DNA of 64,000 nucleotides from NCBI RefSeq assembly GCF_949628215.1, contig NC_134297.1, positions 6,014,001-6,078,000 of the forward strand, given 5' to 3'. The translations under genes were made by a program, and so were the position numbers. The notes below the pieces were generated by a model, which searched no databases, was not told where the DNA came from, and saw nothing but the letters and a program-made list of their open reading frames with translations. The stretch comes from Phalacrocorax aristotelis. Lineage: Eukaryota > Chordata > Aves > Suliformes > Phalacrocoracidae. Positions 1 to 13,918 of this stretch are shown one piece after another (within the stretch, counting starts at the first letter, position 1; the number at the start of each line of letters is the position of its first letter).

Positions 1-140
1 CTTGGCTCCCCTCCAAAAGCAGCAGCCGGCAGTGACAGCTAATTGCTGCAAAATAGCTAGTCTCCATTTCAGGGTGCTGCTTTCTTTTGCTTTAGTAGCT
101 GGCAAATCAATCCCCCAAGGAATTGTAATAACCCTGCCTT

Positions 141-174
141 GGCCCCGTTCCCTGTATTTCTGGCCCCGTTCCCT
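141..174. repeat. Short tandem duplication, 21-bp period
   Basis: The 13-mer ggccccgttccct occurs at 141-153 and again at 162-174. It looks like a local replication-slippage duplication with no visible function. Confidence 0.7.
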
Positions 175-776
175 GGCACGCCTCCTCGCCGGGCTGGAAG
201 CCCCTCCACCTCTGCCCAAAGCCCCCTGCCCCTCCTTGCATGCCTGCCTGGCTTCCAGCCGGTTTTCACACGCGTGGCACCATCGCCTCTATAGGTCAGC
301 ACTTTGCACAGAACCCCCTGCTCCTTTAGGTCCCAAATAGCTAACTGCAGAAGTAGTTACGTTGGAGAAGCCTTTTCTATCATCGCTGTCCCTGCGCAAG
401 CCTGGCCTATGTTCGCGGCTTGCTACTATCCGCAGCTCCCACTCTGTCCAGATACAGGATGCAACGCTTCAAAATGCAAAAAGCTTCCCCCAGCTGCGCC
501 GCGGCTTATTGCTGTTCGGAGGCGCAGGAAAACAAATCTAAACGGTGCTGGATTTAATTGATTTCTCCGCGTTTCCTCGAGTGAAGTTCAGCTGGGAAGG
601 TCAGAAATGCAGAACCATAATGGGTGCTGTCGGCGGTGGCGTGCAGAGGAGCAGCCGCGCAGGGGCTGATCCGTGCCTGGGCATGTTGGCAAGGCTTTAT
701 ATTTACTTTAGCAAGCGTTAAGGCAGTCCCAGAAACCATCGCTGCTGTTCAAAGTAAAGGGCACCTGTTACAGGAG

Positions 777-846
777 GGAGTTTTCCTCCTATGCAAAGCC
801 CAGGGATGCACAGGAGTTTTCCTCCTATGCAAAGCTCAAGGATGCA
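777..846. repeat. 36-bp tandem duplication, about 2 copies
   Basis: The unit beginning ggagttttcctcctatgc is present at 777 and again at 813, with only two or three substitutions between copies. Each copy carries a tatgcaaag core, close to the POU octamer ATGCAAAT. The few differences suggest a fairly recent duplication. Confidence 0.8.
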
Positions 847-1140
847 CTGGGTGTCTCGGATGCTTGGCTGCAAGGTGCACGTTTCCCTGCTACAAAAGCA
901 TGATTTAAATAATCCTTTGCAGCAAATAAAGTGTTCAGCGTAACAGCTCTGGGGTTCCCTGAAAACTTCCTACTGAAACGTTCCCTCCCCAAAGGGCAGC
1001 TTGGAGCGAGCTTGTGGGAAAACCTCAAGAAAACTCACAAATAAGTCATTTTTATAGCAGAAATGTCCCTATTTGAATAAAAAGCACAAACGCCACTTTC
1101 TGGCCAGCGCCCCTGAGCTCTGTCGGTCCTTGGCTGGTGC

Positions 1141-1315
1141 TCGCTGTCCCGGCTTGGCTGCGTGCAGCCTCTCTCCTTACACGTTGTCCCTCCGAACGTG
1201 CTCGGTGCCACGGCATCGCATCCGCGCCCGGGCTCCCGGCGCTGCGGGGAGGAGGCAGGTTACTGTGTTATAGGGAATGGAAGCGACTGTCAGCTCTCCC
1301 CGCCCGCAGCGCCCG
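1141..1315. promoter_or_regulatory. CpG-dense patch without a gene
   Basis: Roughly 17 CpG dinucleotides occur between 1141 and 1250, and more near 1300 (ccgcccgcagcgcccgc). CpG retention in non-repetitive intergenic DNA can mark an orphan CpG island or enhancer. No exon or TATA-type promoter is apparent, so the function is unknown. Confidence 0.35.
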
Positions 1316-1825
1316 CTTTGTAAGGGATGTTTAATGCAGAAGGTTGTTCGAAAATAGTGGGGAGCGTAAACACCCCTAATGAGCATAATTATAATTCTGC
1401 ACCCGCTGCTAATGAAAAAAGCAAAGCTCCTCTAAGGTTAAAGGGGCCGGGATTTGGTATGCTGGTTTGTGGCTGTCGCAGACACGGCCCCAGAGTCGAA
1501 ACACCGATGCATTCGGAGGGGAAAGACGGCATGAGACCGTTTTGGGCCAGTAGCACAACAGACAGATTCAGCCTGACCGCAAGCCTCACGCCAGCTGCTC
1601 GATGCCGTTCCCAACACCACCCGAAAGGGGAAAGGGAATAACACCAAGTAATTAAAGCCAACTTACAAGAGAAATGTATGTTAAAAAAAGCCTCCTCGGG
1701 CTCTACGACGCTGCTGGAGCAGCATGGTTCGATGGGGAGAGAGGACAAAGCTCCCCGGACGCGAGTGATGCTGCAGAGGACAGCCACCCACAGGACTGCC
1801 TGCTCCAGCAAAAACCAGCTTAGTT

Positions 1826-1893
1826 CCCAGCTGTGGCACCTCCTTCCACACAACCTTGGGCAAGGCATTTAATCTCTCACTGCCTCATTTTCT
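1826..1893 (+). repeat. MIR-like ancient SINE fragment
   Basis: The segment containing ccttgggcaaggcattt followed by a cctcatttt stretch matches the order of the MIR 3' part (ccttgggcaag, then acttaacctctct, then gcctcagttt). The preceding cccagctgtggcacc also fits. It is heavily diverged, as expected for an amniote-wide old repeat. Confidence 0.6.
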
Positions 1894-4800
1894 TGGTGCT
1901 TGCCTTGGAGGACTTTGGGCTAAGACTTTGTCTTACAAGGGGTTTGGCTACACTTGAATGCTTACTTTAAATTCAGTAATTGCCAATTAAATCAACATGC
2001 TTAGCATACTTTCATGGACTGTGCTTTTTTCCAGCTAAACATGTTCACCTTAATTAAAGGAGTCTGCAAGTCATCGCAAAGCCATCATGTCCTGCCAGTT
2101 CAGTCTCATCATTTAAGCATTTGTATGCCCACAAAACCAATTTTGTATGACTGGCATTAAGGGATGGGACCTTCTGTTCATTAGGGGCCTCAAAGTGCCA
2201 CTAGGCAAGAAAATTAAATCCGATTCAGTTGGGAAGAGAAGGGTGTATGAAAGAGAGAAGTATTTTCAGCAGATGGAAAGGGCACAGGCTGTCTTAAACC
2301 GCATTTATAGAAGATAAAACATATGGGACCTATTCTGAGGCAAAAGGGCAAGGTCTGGGCAAAGTTGGCCGCAGAGGTTAGATTTGCAAATCTATTGCTA
2401 GTTTTTCTGCTTTACACCAAGAGGACGCGATTGCTGTAGTTACGGTTTATAAGGCGCTTGGCGTGTTTGGGTTGCGGCGCTCAGCCCCTGCTCGCCAAAT
2501 GCGGGATGCTGTAAATACAAGCAAGGAGAAGAACCACCAGAGGGGATGCGCGAGAGAGAGACTGATTTCAGATCACAGACTCTTCTGTCACACTGAAGGA
2601 CTCAACTCAGGCAGCAGAAGAGGATAAAGGTGATTAAGCGAGAGATTTACCTGCTCTTCCAAGAAAAAGCAGCTCACCACCTGATCAGAGCCAAGGCAGG
2701 GAACACCTTGCGCAGCCTGCAGCCCGTGCTGCACGAGGTTCACGCTGTGGGAGCGTGGATCCAGAAGCGTGCCTCTCGTTACAAACGATGCAGTCACATT
2801 TTATCTGTCTGTGCTTCGAAGTCACTGCAAAAAGCGGCCAGCAGCAAGCTGGGCTGGACTGGGAGAAAGCCAGACCCCAACCAGCCAGACCAGCACAGGA
2901 GGAGTGACAGGGATGCGCCGACCCAGGCTCGCAGCAGGGGATGGGGAGAGGTTTGGCTATGTGGGAAGGATGGGTGGGTTTTTAGGGGAGGAAGGAAGGA
3001 GAGGCAAGAGCAGGAGAAATAAAACATCCTGCAAATGAGCCGGCGGGGGACCTGAGGACATACCAGCAATGCCCTGCACAAAAGAAACCCCCAGCACACA
3101 CGCCTCCATCCCAGCCCTGCCAGTGATTTGCACAAGCACTAAGTGGCACTCGATTAACAGCAACGGTGACAAGGTACAGGCAGGGGCCTGTGCCCCACAG
3201 CACCCATGGGAGCAGCCCAAAGCTGCCCCAAAATCCTGCTGTCCAAGCTGGCATCACCCGGCCCCCTTCCCAGTAGGGCTGCTGGAGTCTTTTAAGGTAA
3301 AACCACCAAAACTTAGTATGAAAGTGAAGAGGGGTTTTTTGAATTTTTTTTTTAAAGAGGATTTGTTTCAGAAAAGCTGTCAAAAATGTTTAATTGATGA
3401 AAAGCTGGATTTTCAAGGAAAGACATGTTTCATAAGTGACACTGATAGCCAAGTGAGTAGAAAGTCTGGGGTTGAGTGTGAGGAGTGGGTGGGAGTGTAG
3501 GGGGAAGAATACATTAGAGCTGCAAATGCAAAATGAAACAAAGCCCTCCATCACTTTGAAATCTTTACTAAAAGGGAGTTTTACTTTTTGACCTGATCAG
3601 CAGTTCACACGGTGCCATTTGGTCTCCGAGCCGAAATGCAAGGACCAGTCAAGAGCGGCAATAACCGCCCAGTCCCTTAAACACCCTTTTTGTGGTCACA
3701 GGCAAGGGGAGGGAAACCTGACATTTCCCTAACAACACGGAGGGGCTCAGGGCTGGAAAAGTAATCCTCTGTCCCCATGCTGGGACCAGGATGCAGAGAC
3801 CTGGATTTCAGCTGAGCACCGACAAAGCTCATGCCAGTCTTTGCCAAGTGGCTTGAAGATGGCTTTCTTGCTCCTGTGGCAGATGACGCAACACGTTGTA
3901 TACATTACTAGTATTTTACCGTCTATTTTGAACAGGAGGTACTCATTTAAAGAAACCTAGAGGGACGTGGGATGGTGCCTATGTGATGTATTACTGCTGT
4001 ACGGTTGGCAAGAGCCAGCGGCCAGCTGCGGTAGGACACCGAATCCTGCAAACGGGTACCAGGAGAGCTGAACTCCAGCGCTTTGATGTCATAAAACTGA
4101 AGGTAAAATGAGCAAGGGAACACAACAAGGAAACTAAAGGATCAAAATATTCCCTAGTATTTTCAGAGAAAAACTTCTTTTTACCCCTGTGGCTTATAAA
4201 TCATGCAGCAAAACGACAAAGCTAGAGGTTTCTGTGTTTGACTAATGTTGCTGTGCTTTCCTTGGAGAGGAACAGTTTGACCTCAGGATGTCAGCATTAA
4301 ATAAGGCAAAACCATCAACAACGTTCTTCTTTTTAAATCATAACTGTTGCCGCAGTGTTTCACCCATTCCAAAGTGCCTCATCTCTGCAGCCACCTCTCT
4401 CTGGGGAGCCCGTTTGCTCTAAGACACCCAGACTCAGGGGAGCAGATGCAAGCACTTCTCAGGCAGCCCCCCAGGCTCAGACTGCCATAGATAAATTCAC
4501 GGAGCAGTGGTTAAAGCCGAAGCGTGGCCCCAGGATGGAGAGCAATGTCTAGGAGCTGGGGTCGCAGCCTTTGGCATGCATTTTTGACGCCTCGGCATGG
4601 GAAAGGCCACCAGTGCCGGCTGCTGTGGCCCTTAGATGTTTTAGGGGGTGACCAGACGTGCCGACTGCCCCTGGCAGAGCGGTGCCACCCCAGCACTAAA
4701 AGCACGTGCCCAGAGGTGGGATTTTGCAGGAGGTGCCCTGGGCAGCGGCGTGTGGCCGGCTCCAGCTCTCGTCTGAGCAGCCCTTCTCAGAGGAAACATC

Positions 4801-7800
4801 AGGTCTGCTTAGTAAGACGTAGCGAAAGACTTGCAGAGCTGTCTATAAATAATCAGACTCTGTGCAATAAACATGCCCAGACAACTCTGCCAAGACACCG
4901 CAGTCCCCATGCTCTGCATTTCCAGGTCCTTTCTCGTTAGGGAGCTGCCAGTTCCCAATCTCCCGAGTAGCCTAACGGGTGAGTGATACAAGCCAGGAGG
5001 GCTTAGAGGGGGGGAACAGAGATGTCCTTCAGCTTTACGTAGCAAAACAGCCATCCAAAGCTGGCTCCTGGGGAAGAAAAGCATTCAATGCCATTTCTGC
5101 AGTGACCTTGAGAGAGTGAAGGGGGGGGTCTTGTCCAGAAAACAGCTGGAAAACAGCTGGAGCAGGGAGGGCCCTCCATCTTTGGGGCTGAAGGAAAGGG
5201 TTACGCTACTCCTTAAAAGGCAGTTGTTCTTCATACTGAAAGAAAACATCAGGATGCCTAGGGACCCTGCATCATGCAGGTCTAAATCTAAAATCAATCT
5301 AAAGGGTTCTCCGATAGCACGTGCAAAATAAGGTAGTTCCTCTTTTAGCGCTTTCCCCTCAGTTTTCCCACACAGGGAAGAAATACAGAACGTTTGGCCT
5401 CCTGATAAAACCCAAAAGAACAAGCCACCAACATAATGGGTCAGTTAAAAATATGTACGTGTGTTTCTAGGGCTGAAAACATAACTGGAACTGTTGAACC
5501 AACTGCAATACGCTGCTTTCAGATGGCTTTTTTCTTTCACCATCCCCTAAAAAAAAAAAACCAAAAAAAACCCCAGGTCTGTGTAGCTGGCTGTATAGAA
5601 AACACGCACCATTTGGAAACAATTTGCCTCTTTTTTTAATTTCTTTTTTCCTGGCTGAAAACATGTGCTGAGTAGACCGCTTGGGTCAGCACAAAACCAT
5701 GTTTGGGGGTGAATAAACTAGTTGCTGTGAGCAATTTACCCAGCGTCGCTGCAGGCCAAATTGGAGAGTTAAACTCCCCGACACTGCAAGCTGGCCTGAA
5801 ATTACCACATGGACTCAGCAGCCGTTCACTCTCAGTGAGAAATTAAACATTATTTACCCAGAATAATAGAAGAGGGTGGCCAAGTAGCCCGGGCAACCTG
5901 GCTGATGCTCCAGCACAGGCTCTGCAAGGTGCGGTGTGAAGAGGAGGCAAAGTCTTGCCTGGTTTTGGTGGGTGTTTTGAGCTTAGAGATGGACCCGCGG
6001 TCAGGTGCACGCGGCGAGGAACAGCTTGGATGCTGTGTAATGGAGGCATTACCCTTGAAACCGCTGCAGCGAGCCTGCAATTGCCTTGCTCGTTAGAGCC
6101 CGCAAGAAAGCGCGCCGCTCCTCTTCTCCCACCCCTGCTCCTCGCTCAGCCCTCCCGTGCCATGTGCGTGCATGGCAGGACTCAGTCAGGGCTGTTCCAG
6201 TCCCTTTCCTCCTACAAAATCACCAAGAAACTTCTTTAAGGCTGCAATTTTCCCGTCTTTAAAGCATATGGAAATGCCCAAAGTGCATCAGCCCTCTGCC
6301 GCTGCCTGCAGGGCAGCAGGGAAGGAGTTCCCTCGAGGAGAAAGGACAGGCTTCTCCCCTGCCTTTGCAAGACGGACCCAACCACCGGAGGACAGCAAAA
6401 TCGACACTCCTCTCCACGTGGAGCCCCAGCCCTTGTGCTGATTTCAGATACAAGAAACCCCAACCCTCCCAAAACAGCCCTTGAGAGCACGTGCTGAATC
6501 AGACAGAGCTGGGGAGAAAATATCATCGCTTTTAAAGCAAAAGGGAGGGAACAGGAGAGCGGCTGCAACCGCTTGCCGCAGGTTATTCAGCTTACGTCCT
6601 ATTTCTCCCTGTTCATGCAAATTATGGGGGGCAAAAAATTAAGGAGAACAGTTTGATCAAGACCAGGAATAATTGAACGTTTAGCAAACTGCAGCCAAAA
6701 GTGACCAGCAACTTTCAAACAGCCTCTTCAGTATCTGAAAAGGACCGATCTTCAGGCAGGGCCGGGCACTTCCCTTCTGAAAGCTGGGTCCATTCACGGG
6801 TACCTTAAATAAGATGAAGAGAACGAGTCACGGCAGAAGCACTTTTGAACTTCTCGGCCTCTGATTAACTGTGATTCATTATTTCTGAGCTCAGCCTGGT
6901 CACCTGAGGCATACGGGATCAATTCTGCTTCGTGATTTTTAGATGGCCAGTGAGAAAAATTTCCAGCGAAGACACATACAGGGCAGTCTCAGAACGGCTG
7001 GGCCTTTGGAGATGAGCCAAACGGCAGGGCAGGGAAGAGGAAAAAATGAGCCCAACACAAAGCCTGCCTTTGGGTTTGGTGTCTTATAATCTAGCGGAGC
7101 AGCTAGATGCTTTAATCGAAATCAAGCCGGCCAGATTGGAAAGGAGGGAGCAAAACCTCGACAAAATAAATTCTCTGCGAGACACAGCTTGCCAGTATAT
7201 CTGCCTCGTGACACCTCCTGTAAACTCCAGAAATGCAAATTGCATCGAGCGCAGTCCCACCTCTGCGAAGAGCACCGAAAGGCGGCCGAGCAGGATGGCA
7301 CCGAGCAGCCACACAGAATTCAAATGAGGCTTTGCAGGCACCATTGCTGCAGCGTTTGCCAATGGCCAGGACAGACAGACAGGCCGGGCAGCCTCGCACG
7401 CCCCGCTTGCACGGGACCGCATTCGTGATGCTCTGCAGGGCGGTAAAGGTTTGTATGGATGCTGTGGCCAATGCCAGGTTGAGGCATCTGAAACGCTGCA
7501 GTGCAGGAGGGACAGCAGGCTGGGACCATCTGCAAGGGACTGCATAGCACCTCCTTAGGCTGGCAGAGAAAAAACCCTGCTGACTTTGAGGAGAACGGCA
7601 ATTTTGGGGCAGGTATTACAGCATGGTGACCCCCATGTGGCCCTTCTCATCTGCAAGCCTCAGCTCACCCCTGGAGCCAGGACCGGGGGCAATGCTCACC
7701 CAGAGGGGGATCCCTGGGCCTTGGCTGTTTGCACCCACCAGGCTCCTGGAGAGCCCGGGATGCAGGGACATGCTCCTCCAGCTTCCTAAGGGCACGACTC

Positions 7801-9051
7801 AAGCTAATTGCACCACAGGTCACCACCCCGATACCCTTTTCCTCTCTAGTCCCAGCCAACATCATACAGACCCAGCAGATCTCCTTAGTCCCTCCCCATC
7901 CTTTGCCACACGATGGGAGCAGCAGGCAGTACCGCCCACAACCAGAACCCCAAGAGCTCCTGCCTGGCACAGCAAACCCCAGCAGACCCTCACTAAAACC
8001 CTCACCTCCCTCCCCATGGCTGGCCACGGCTGCATTTCCACACCGCTGTGTGCCCATCAAGCCACGGTGGAGCACAGAAGCCTGAGAAAGTGTTAAATAT
8101 TGCAGCAGCATAGACCTAGGTGGGAACCCAACCATAGACCCTCCATCGCTCCCGCGCTGGCCCCAAGGAGACCGAAAACTGACTGAATGACTCCAGCAAT
8201 TAACTTACTTAGTCTCTAACCCAGTTCCTTTTAAGGTAAATTTGCTCGAGTTAATGGAAAAGGGTATTTTGGTTTTCCATCACCTGCCAAGTCATTTAAA
8301 AAATTGTTTTCCCCCTTCTCCCCTCTGCATTCATGACTTAATTGCAACAGCTCTTTGACAGCAGATAGGTTCCAGTGGGCTGCCACTCCAGATGTCAGGA
8401 ACATGTTAGCAGGAAGAGGCCCTGTAGGATATTTATGGCTTTAATTCCTCGGTAGAGGGTTTTGTTCTGTCATGCGGTGACACACGAATTGCTACTCATT
8501 TGATCCTGTATTTCCACATCAGTGACACTTTATGAAGGGCTCCTGGCTTCTCTTTACTGTCTCCAAAGTTATCGGTCCCTCCTCTGCCAGCGCTGCCCTG
8601 GATAAGCTGGGCAGTGAGGGTGGCTGGAAATACTGAAAGGGCTGTTCGCAGCAGCAGGGCTCCCTCCTGCATAGCACTGGCAGAGGATGAAGGAGCCAAG
8701 GACTTGCAAAAAAGACTGAAAAGGTGTCTGGAAAGCAGTAGCACAGGTCATTTGGCTCCTCTTCTCCATCCCTCTATCAGCAAAGCAGAGACACTCGCAG
8801 TAACCCCCTCGTTCAAGCGGCTGCAAGGCTTTCCTGGAGCAGATCCCTTGTCTCATCCTGCAACAGCACCCAGAAGTCTCAGGTCTGGGCTCCGCAACCC
8901 TGAACGAGCAGAAGATGCCAGGCTCTGCCCCACAGAGCTACACCTGCAGCTCCATATGTTACCACATTGCAAGCAATGAGCAGCCCCGAACCGACCACAA
9001 ATAGATGCAGGATCCATCCCCGCCTCCAAACTGCCTGAATATTGGCAGCTC
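1894..9051. other. Intergenic, no gene recognised
   Basis: No coding exon or RNA gene is supported. At 1940-2080 there is an AT-rich, non-repetitive block with several ATTAA-type homeodomain cores that resembles a conserved non-coding element. At 8190-8480 there is a similar block. Homopolymer tracts occur near 5550-5572. The remaining open frames are short and have unrelated compositions. Confidence 0.55.
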
Positions 9052-9069
9052 GATCCCAGATCTGGGATC
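9052..9069. repeat. Perfect 18-bp palindrome
   Basis: The sequence gatcccagatctgggatc reads identically on both strands, with a 9-bp arm and no loop. Roughly a quarter of one such site is expected by chance in 64 kb, so this is only mildly unusual. Confidence 0.8.
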
Positions 9070-12000
9070 AGCAAGCACAATGAGCAATTACTCTTCACGC
9101 AGCACCGCTCTCCATCATCACGCTCCCACACAAGCGTGTTATGAACCACCCTACAAAACAGGGGAAGCCGAAGGGAAGGGATTCCCACGCTGCACTAGAA
9201 ATGGGCTAAAGGAGCAGATTTGCTGAAAAAAAAGAAAAAAGAGAGAAAAAATACACCACCCCCCAAAAAAAAACCCCAATCACAGTGGAGTACACACTCA
9301 GCAGAAGCGGCCAGGTTTTCTGACAGAGGGAAGGCGCGCAGCTGCTGTGGGTATGGGAACCATGTGTTTCGGGATGGCATTTCGTTCAGCTCTGCTAGAA
9401 ACCAGCCCTGCGCTTGCACAGATCCCGAGGGCTTGGGAAGCCGCTCGCCGCCGCGCCAGGGCTCTGCCTCAGAGCCAATGCATCCACCCAGCTCGTGCTC
9501 CTTAATCAAAAGCCACCCTTTAAATTAAGGGGCATCGGGGGAGACAACAGATGGCGTGGGAGTTTTGCGGGGCCACGAGGCGTGTCGGTGGCACAGGTGG
9601 GACTAAACCCCATCCCTCCGGCCCCCTGCTCGTCCCTGGGCAGCGAGGGCAGGAGTACGGTGGGAGATGAAGTCTCCTGCTGACCCGCCAGCACAGTGAA
9701 TTCCCAGCATTTCCCAGCTCCAAATTGCCTGAGAATAGCAATACCCCAAAAAAAAAAAAAAAGTGTGGATTTCTATTTGCTATTATTTATATACAACAAG
9801 AGCAAGTGCATACAAATACTTTCATTATTTTGTCAATACAATTAGCTCAGAAAGCACCAATCCGAGCTACCGATTCCCTCGCCCTGCCGCCTCCCGGTCC
9901 GAAAGGAAATTGGCTTTGCTAAACACAGCAGTTTGATTTTCCCTTCTCTAACATGCACATTTGCAGGCAGATTGCGCGCTCTCTCTCCTCCCACCCCAGA
10001 AAAGCAATCTTGCCAGAGCGTTGCGATTTCTCCATCTGATGGAGCCACCCTCCTGAGAAACGCACTGGGGGTCCTTCCTTCCATCAGCGCAGCGTCCCCC
10101 CTGCCATTTGCTTCCACCAGGCAGCTTGCCGGCTAGCCACGAGCTACTAATTTGCAGGGGAAAACGGGATGGGGAGCGAGGAAAAAGGACAGGGAGGACC
10201 GGGGTTTAACAGCGCAAGTCAGCCTAGCTCTAGGGCTTCTTGTACCACATCAAAAATCCTGCAGTTACACGATACAAAGCGCCGGCGAGGTATAAAGTCA
10301 CCCTGCCATTTCAAATTTGTTCAGTGGGTTTTGACAGGTTGACTTTGTAGCAGCCCGTTTTACACTGGATCAAATATTGTCTGTGCGTGCCGCTGTGACG
10401 GCACGGGAGATCTCACCCAGCTCCCCGGAGGCAGCGTCGCCGCTGCGGCTGAGCTCTGCTCCGGCAGGGAAGGGACCCTGCTGGCATCCAGCCCGGATGA
10501 GAGCTGCGCGATAGTGGGCAAATCTGGGGAAAATAAGTGGAAGAGCACAATGTCAGCCTTGGCGGGGGAGAAGGGGTGATGGTAAAGCCCTGAGGCTCTT
10601 CAAACAAGTGTTTTGCAAAGAGCCCTAAGCCGCTGGCTCAGTTGCAAGGAGCTTTTGGGCTCTCGCATGGATTTCTCGTGTGACAGGGCTGCGATGCCAA
10701 CGGCGTTGCTGCTTGATCCGCGGTGAAGCGGCATCAGGAGCAAATGACCCACAGAGAGAGCACAGCACTCCCACCGCTCGCTCCAGTACCGCAAACTGGA
10801 CCCCACACGTCCCCTCCGCCGCTCAACGCCTCCAGCACCCATCTGTCTCTTGGGCACGGATCCCTTCCGGGGCTAATCACCTTCTTTTTCCTAATCTTGT
10901 CCTGTCTGCATGCACGATCATGCAGCCATTCCTCTTGCGTCGGACATAGAAGAGCCATTCAAGCTTGGGCTATTAATTAAAACCCAGTAATGCTAATTTT
11001 ACTGCCAAGTTGGAAGATCCTTACTGCATTTTATTAGGTAATTGCCACTTGTAAGAGGTTTAAATTGATGTCTTTATTAGACGATGCAATACAGGATAGT
11101 TATAATAATAGTTGAAATCATATCCTATAAACGTTCAGCCAGCGCTTGCTCCAGACGTCGCTCCTCTGGGCTGAATGGGGAATTGCTTCCCCGTCAGAGA
11201 CCCTGGTCTCAGGGCAGAGATGTCCCGAACCAGACAACCCTTCCAGTCCTCCTGCAAAAACAATATTTTCTGGCCTATGGCGAAGTGGAGAGAAAGGGGA
11301 AACCGAAGGGCAGCGGGGAATAGCCTCTGATCACCCCGAAACATTGCATTTCCACCACCTTCTTGTTTTCTCTTCTTACCTGTTAGCCAGCATGGAGAAA
11401 CCAGCCACCTGCGCTGCGGAGTCATTTCGAATCTAAACCAAAAAGCCTTTTGTCTTTTTTAGAAACTGTTTTCTCATTCAGGGGGGCTGATTTGTGTCAA
11501 TCTGAATCACCTGGATATTGCATTGTAGGGACAACTTATTTTCCCAGCTGATCTTGTACGCCTTCCCCTTAATAGAGTCCCTTGTAACATGCTTATCGCA
11601 GAAGCACCCGAGCGCCTTCCGGCCGTGCCTTAGATGTTACGTGACAGCCGATAGAAAGGTTGGTTTTCCCGTCCCTTCCCTGGGGAGGGGCACACGGGAA
11701 CGATGCTCATGTTTAAGCAGGCTTTGTTTTCGCTTGAACACCAGGTCTGTGGAGGGAGGGACCAGAGGGACCCAGCTCTGCTCGGACCATCCCAAGGGCT
11801 GACAGCAAAGCAAGATGCTCTGTTCGCGGCGTATCGCTGCTGGGAAAAGCACAAAATCCCATCAGCCACAGCCGCAGCCTCCAATTTCTGTAGGACCCCA
11901 GCTTCCCGCAACGCCCGCTCCTTTTTTTCCCTCCCCAACCTCTGGCTCTACCAGGGGATGAGAGATAAATAGCCCCAGCTTGAGCCCAGGCTTTTTAGAG

Positions 12001-13918
12001 AATTACAGCCTACGGACAGCTTTATAACAGGTCTGTCTGAGTCACCAGCGATGCTCGTGACCGCTGCGTTTGGATCCTGTTGGCGCTGGGAAGGAGCCAG
12101 CGGAAGCATGGACCAAGGGCTGCCCAGGGGCGAGGAGAGGGGGGGATGCTGTGCCACCCAGGAGGGGACGTGCCGCAGCAAAGGACGGACCTGTGCGCGC
12201 AGACAGGGCAGCAAGAGCCAGGGTTGGACCCGGTGGGGAGGTGGCGCCCATGTGGGTGGCACTGGGATCCCCCAAAACGAGAGGTCCCGGGGGGCTCCCG
12301 CTTGGTGCTCTGCCTCCCCGCACACCGTCAGCCCCTGCCTTCAGCCCTTTGTCCTCTTCCTCAAGTCTATGCCCTTGAAAGCCGTCTCTCCCATCTGATC
12401 TCTCCACGCACCAACCTTCCTTCCACACCCTCTCGTCCACCCTTTTCTTTTTCTGCTTTCCCCATTTCTTTGTTCCCTCACCTGCTCTTCCCTTCACAAA
12501 GATTAAAGCTAATGATTTTTTTTTTCCCCCTCTCTTTGGCAGACTGGAATTACTGGCCTGTACTCCTCCAGAGGAAAAAGCCTGTAGCAAGTGCAAATGA
12601 CATTGCAAATCACCTTTGCACGTGTGGAAGGGAGCAGCAGCGGCTTCAGGAACGGGGGGACGAGTGTTGCCCCAACCTCAGCCCAAAAATGAGGCAGGGC
12701 AACGGCCTGGTTTTCCCAGGGGAAAATTAGTTTTGAGGAAAATGACACTATAGCTCCCTGATTCCCAGCTAAAAGGCAGGAGAAGGGGCTTTACTGGTAA
12801 ATTTGGAGGTTGGGGGGATGTCTAGCCCAGCCTCGGCTCACCAGCACAGGGATTTCAGCCCAAGGTTGGCTACCCAAGAGGTGAGGAGGTGGCCACCGGC
12901 CAGCCCCTGCCTCCAGATATAGAGATGATGAGAGCATCAGTCCTGCAAGGTGCTGGTGCCAGATGCACTGAGCCAAGGGATCTCGCCTCCTAGCCCCAGC
13001 CAAGTACCCAGAGGAGAGCAGAGGTGCGGGAGAGGAGGAAAGCTGCCCATGGCCACTCGGCAGTGATCGCTAAGTTTAAAAAAGGAAACTCAAATTAACA
13101 CAGGAGATTTGCAACCTGGGAAATTACAGGTGCCCTGCACTAACGAGGATCCAGGGTCTTTCATTTGGCATCAGGTTCCTCACAGCTTGCAGCAGAGTCG
13201 ACCCTGACTGATAAATTTACAGCAATGGAGAAAATAAACACAGGAAATAAGAGGATTCACCTTCTTAAATGTTTAAAGCCTATTATCAAAATAGGTGCGC
13301 AGTGTTGCCGTTATAAATGTCACTCCTAACACCTCCTGATTTTCCCCTTCCCGCCTCCCCCACTTTCACACCGAAGTGTCCAACCTATTAGGGAACAAAA
13401 GGAAGCTGCCTTTTAAATCTCATTCACTCCAGCTCCTTGCCTGATAGATGGCTTCCCCTCTGAAGCTCTGTTTCACATAAAAGCATCTCAGCACGGTGCT
13501 GTAAATCTGGTCTACATCAGCTTTTATGGGAGGCTGGGTTGGGTCCATGACTAAATTACCATTTATTTATTTGCTCGCTTCAAATATTTTTAAAAAAATA
13601 ACTGCTACCACTCAGATTGGAGGGCTGGCATGAATAAAATGTGTTTTGCAAAGGGGACTGGATGGAGCAGAGCCACCGCGGGTCCACCTGCGCTGGGAGG
13701 AGGCTGAGCTGAGCCAAAACGGCAGCAGGATCCTCCTTCCCCAACCCGGTATCTGCAAAGGATGAGCAGGATCAGGCTGATGTGGAGCCAGGAGCTCCGC
13801 ACCTGCGGCTCCTGGGTGCCTGTCCGGCTGCTTGGCATGCTTTATGGTCCCACTAGTCTCTGCATTAAGTAATTACCACCAATCCCTGAATAATTATGCA
13901 TTAAATAACCACCTCCAA
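9070..13918. other. Intergenic, no gene recognised
   Basis: Contains A-rich low-complexity DNA at about 9224-9277 and 9745-9763. An AT-rich block at 10960-11125 with several TAAT/ATTA cores could be a conserved non-coding element. Open frames up to about 216 codons around 12042-12730 overlap on opposite strands and look compositional rather than coding. Confidence 0.55.

Larger units (their letters stand above)
1..1825. other. Intergenic, no gene recognised
   Basis: No open frame here has a convincing start, splice context or family resemblance. The stretch holds a 21-bp period duplication (141-174), a 36-bp tandem duplication (777-846) and a CpG-dense patch at about 1141-1315. Nothing suggests an RNA gene. 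Confidence 0.6.

Noticed and set aside
3799..3870. Possible MIR fragment (gacctggatttcagct, then ttgccaagtggctt)
   Set aside because: Only two short blocks resemble MIR and the spacing is imperfect, so I do not list it as a feature.
12042..12730. Overlapping open frames of about 188-216 codons on both strands
   Set aside because: Both strands are open together, the products are proline- and glycine-biased with no domain or family resemblance, and no splice or promoter context supports a gene.
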